This document shows, in pieces, positions 46,608-46,802 of a DNA stretch of 46,802 nucleotides. This DNA is from Chitinophaga pinensis (GTDB taxonomy: Bacteria; Bacteroidota; Bacteroidia; UKL13-3). The stretch covers positions 1 through 46,802 of the forward strand of contig CAMDHZ010000021.1 of the NCBI GenBank assembly GCA_945898275.1, given 5' to 3'. The position numbers were made by a program, and so were the translations under genes. The notes under the pieces were generated by a model. It did not search any database. It was not told the origin of the DNA and was given only the letters and a program-made list of their open reading frames with translations. Positions within the stretch are counted from its first letter, which is position 1. Each line of letters starts with the position of its first letter.

Positions 46608-46650
46608 TCCATAGTAGATAGTCCATAGTCGATGGACCATAGACCATAGT
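46607..46650. repeat. Iterated GTCCATAG repeat
   Basis: GTCCATAG occurs twice in direct orientation, then partly inverted (GATGGACCATAG, GACCATAG). GTCCATAGTCGATGGAC can form a small hairpin. It begins at the last base of the stop codon before it. Confidence 0.55.
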
Positions 46651-46748
46651 TGGATTGTAAAAGCCTAAAATACGTTGACCGCTAATTAACTATCTTTTTT
46701 ATTTCTAATTGCCAAAAATACATTCTGAACTTTTGGCTTTGTTTGCTC

Positions 46749-46779
46749 AGTTAAGTGGGGCTCGACGCCCCATTTAACT
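46749..46779. repeat. 12-bp stem inverted repeat near the right edge
   Basis: AGTTAAGTGGGG (46749-46760) pairs with CCCCATTTAACT (46768-46779), with one G-T position, across seven bases. There is no T-run on either side, so this is not a simple terminator. It could be the tip of a small mobile element or a REP-like repeat. Confidence 0.4.
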
Positions 46780-46802
46780 GTGTTTGCCGTAAAATGACTC
46801 CA

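Overview
The window comes from an AT-rich member of the Bacteroidota. The str, S10, spc and alpha ribosomal gene blocks are joined with fusA directly ahead of rpsJ and no tuf. Promoters fit the Bacteroidota pattern TTG, about 19-21 nt, TAnnTTTG. Shine-Dalgarno sites are largely absent. There are PKD-rich surface proteins and a flavobacterial-type proteorhodopsin. A free-living aquatic lifestyle is an inference from the rhodopsin. No tRNA, rRNA, CRISPR array or complete insertion sequence was seen.

Layout. (1) 1-7166, minus: the first ~2,388 codons of a giant secreted protein, running off the left edge. It has a signal peptide, about six NHL repeats, an Ig-like region and PKD-type modules arranged in a ~1.5-kb super-repeat. 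(2) 7281-24413, minus: 31 translation, secretion and transcription genes from rpsL to rplQ, with one leading promoter, two internal promoters and a terminator. (3) 24885-28633, plus: uvrC, pabB and a DUF4159 protein. (4) 28781-30023: two tiny membrane-protein genes and one larger membrane protein, all unrecognised. (5) 30611-33450: a proton-pumping rhodopsin, a terminator, then one ORF that fuses lycopene beta-cyclase (CrtY) to a Blh-type beta-carotene dioxygenase. (6) 33585-35158: a quinone-oxidoreductase-like enzyme and a membrane protein, translationally overlapped. (7) 35430-46607, plus: an accessory region with DinD, a secreted protein and a broken paralogue, an MntA-HepT toxin-antitoxin pair, a DUF2314 lipoprotein, an HNH nuclease, a PLD-like protein followed by a PLD-helicase-DUF3427 protein, an Arr-type ADP-ribosyltransferase, DUF2442 and DUF1287 proteins, and several intergenic repeats.

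How parts work together. The rhodopsin needs retinal; the adjacent fusion could make it from lycopene in two steps within one polypeptide. The rhodopsin carries the D-T-E proton-pump residues, a Met at the green-tuning position and, by alignment, a Gly where carotenoid-binding rhodopsins are open. In the accessory region the DUF2314 gene and the PLD/helicase pair share an unusual promoter: an 18-bp palindrome placed exactly 22 nt before a -7 box. This suggests one regulator controls both. A 10-base word, GGKTTGAACC, recurs at least 13 times on both strands in genes and spacers, far more than base composition predicts.
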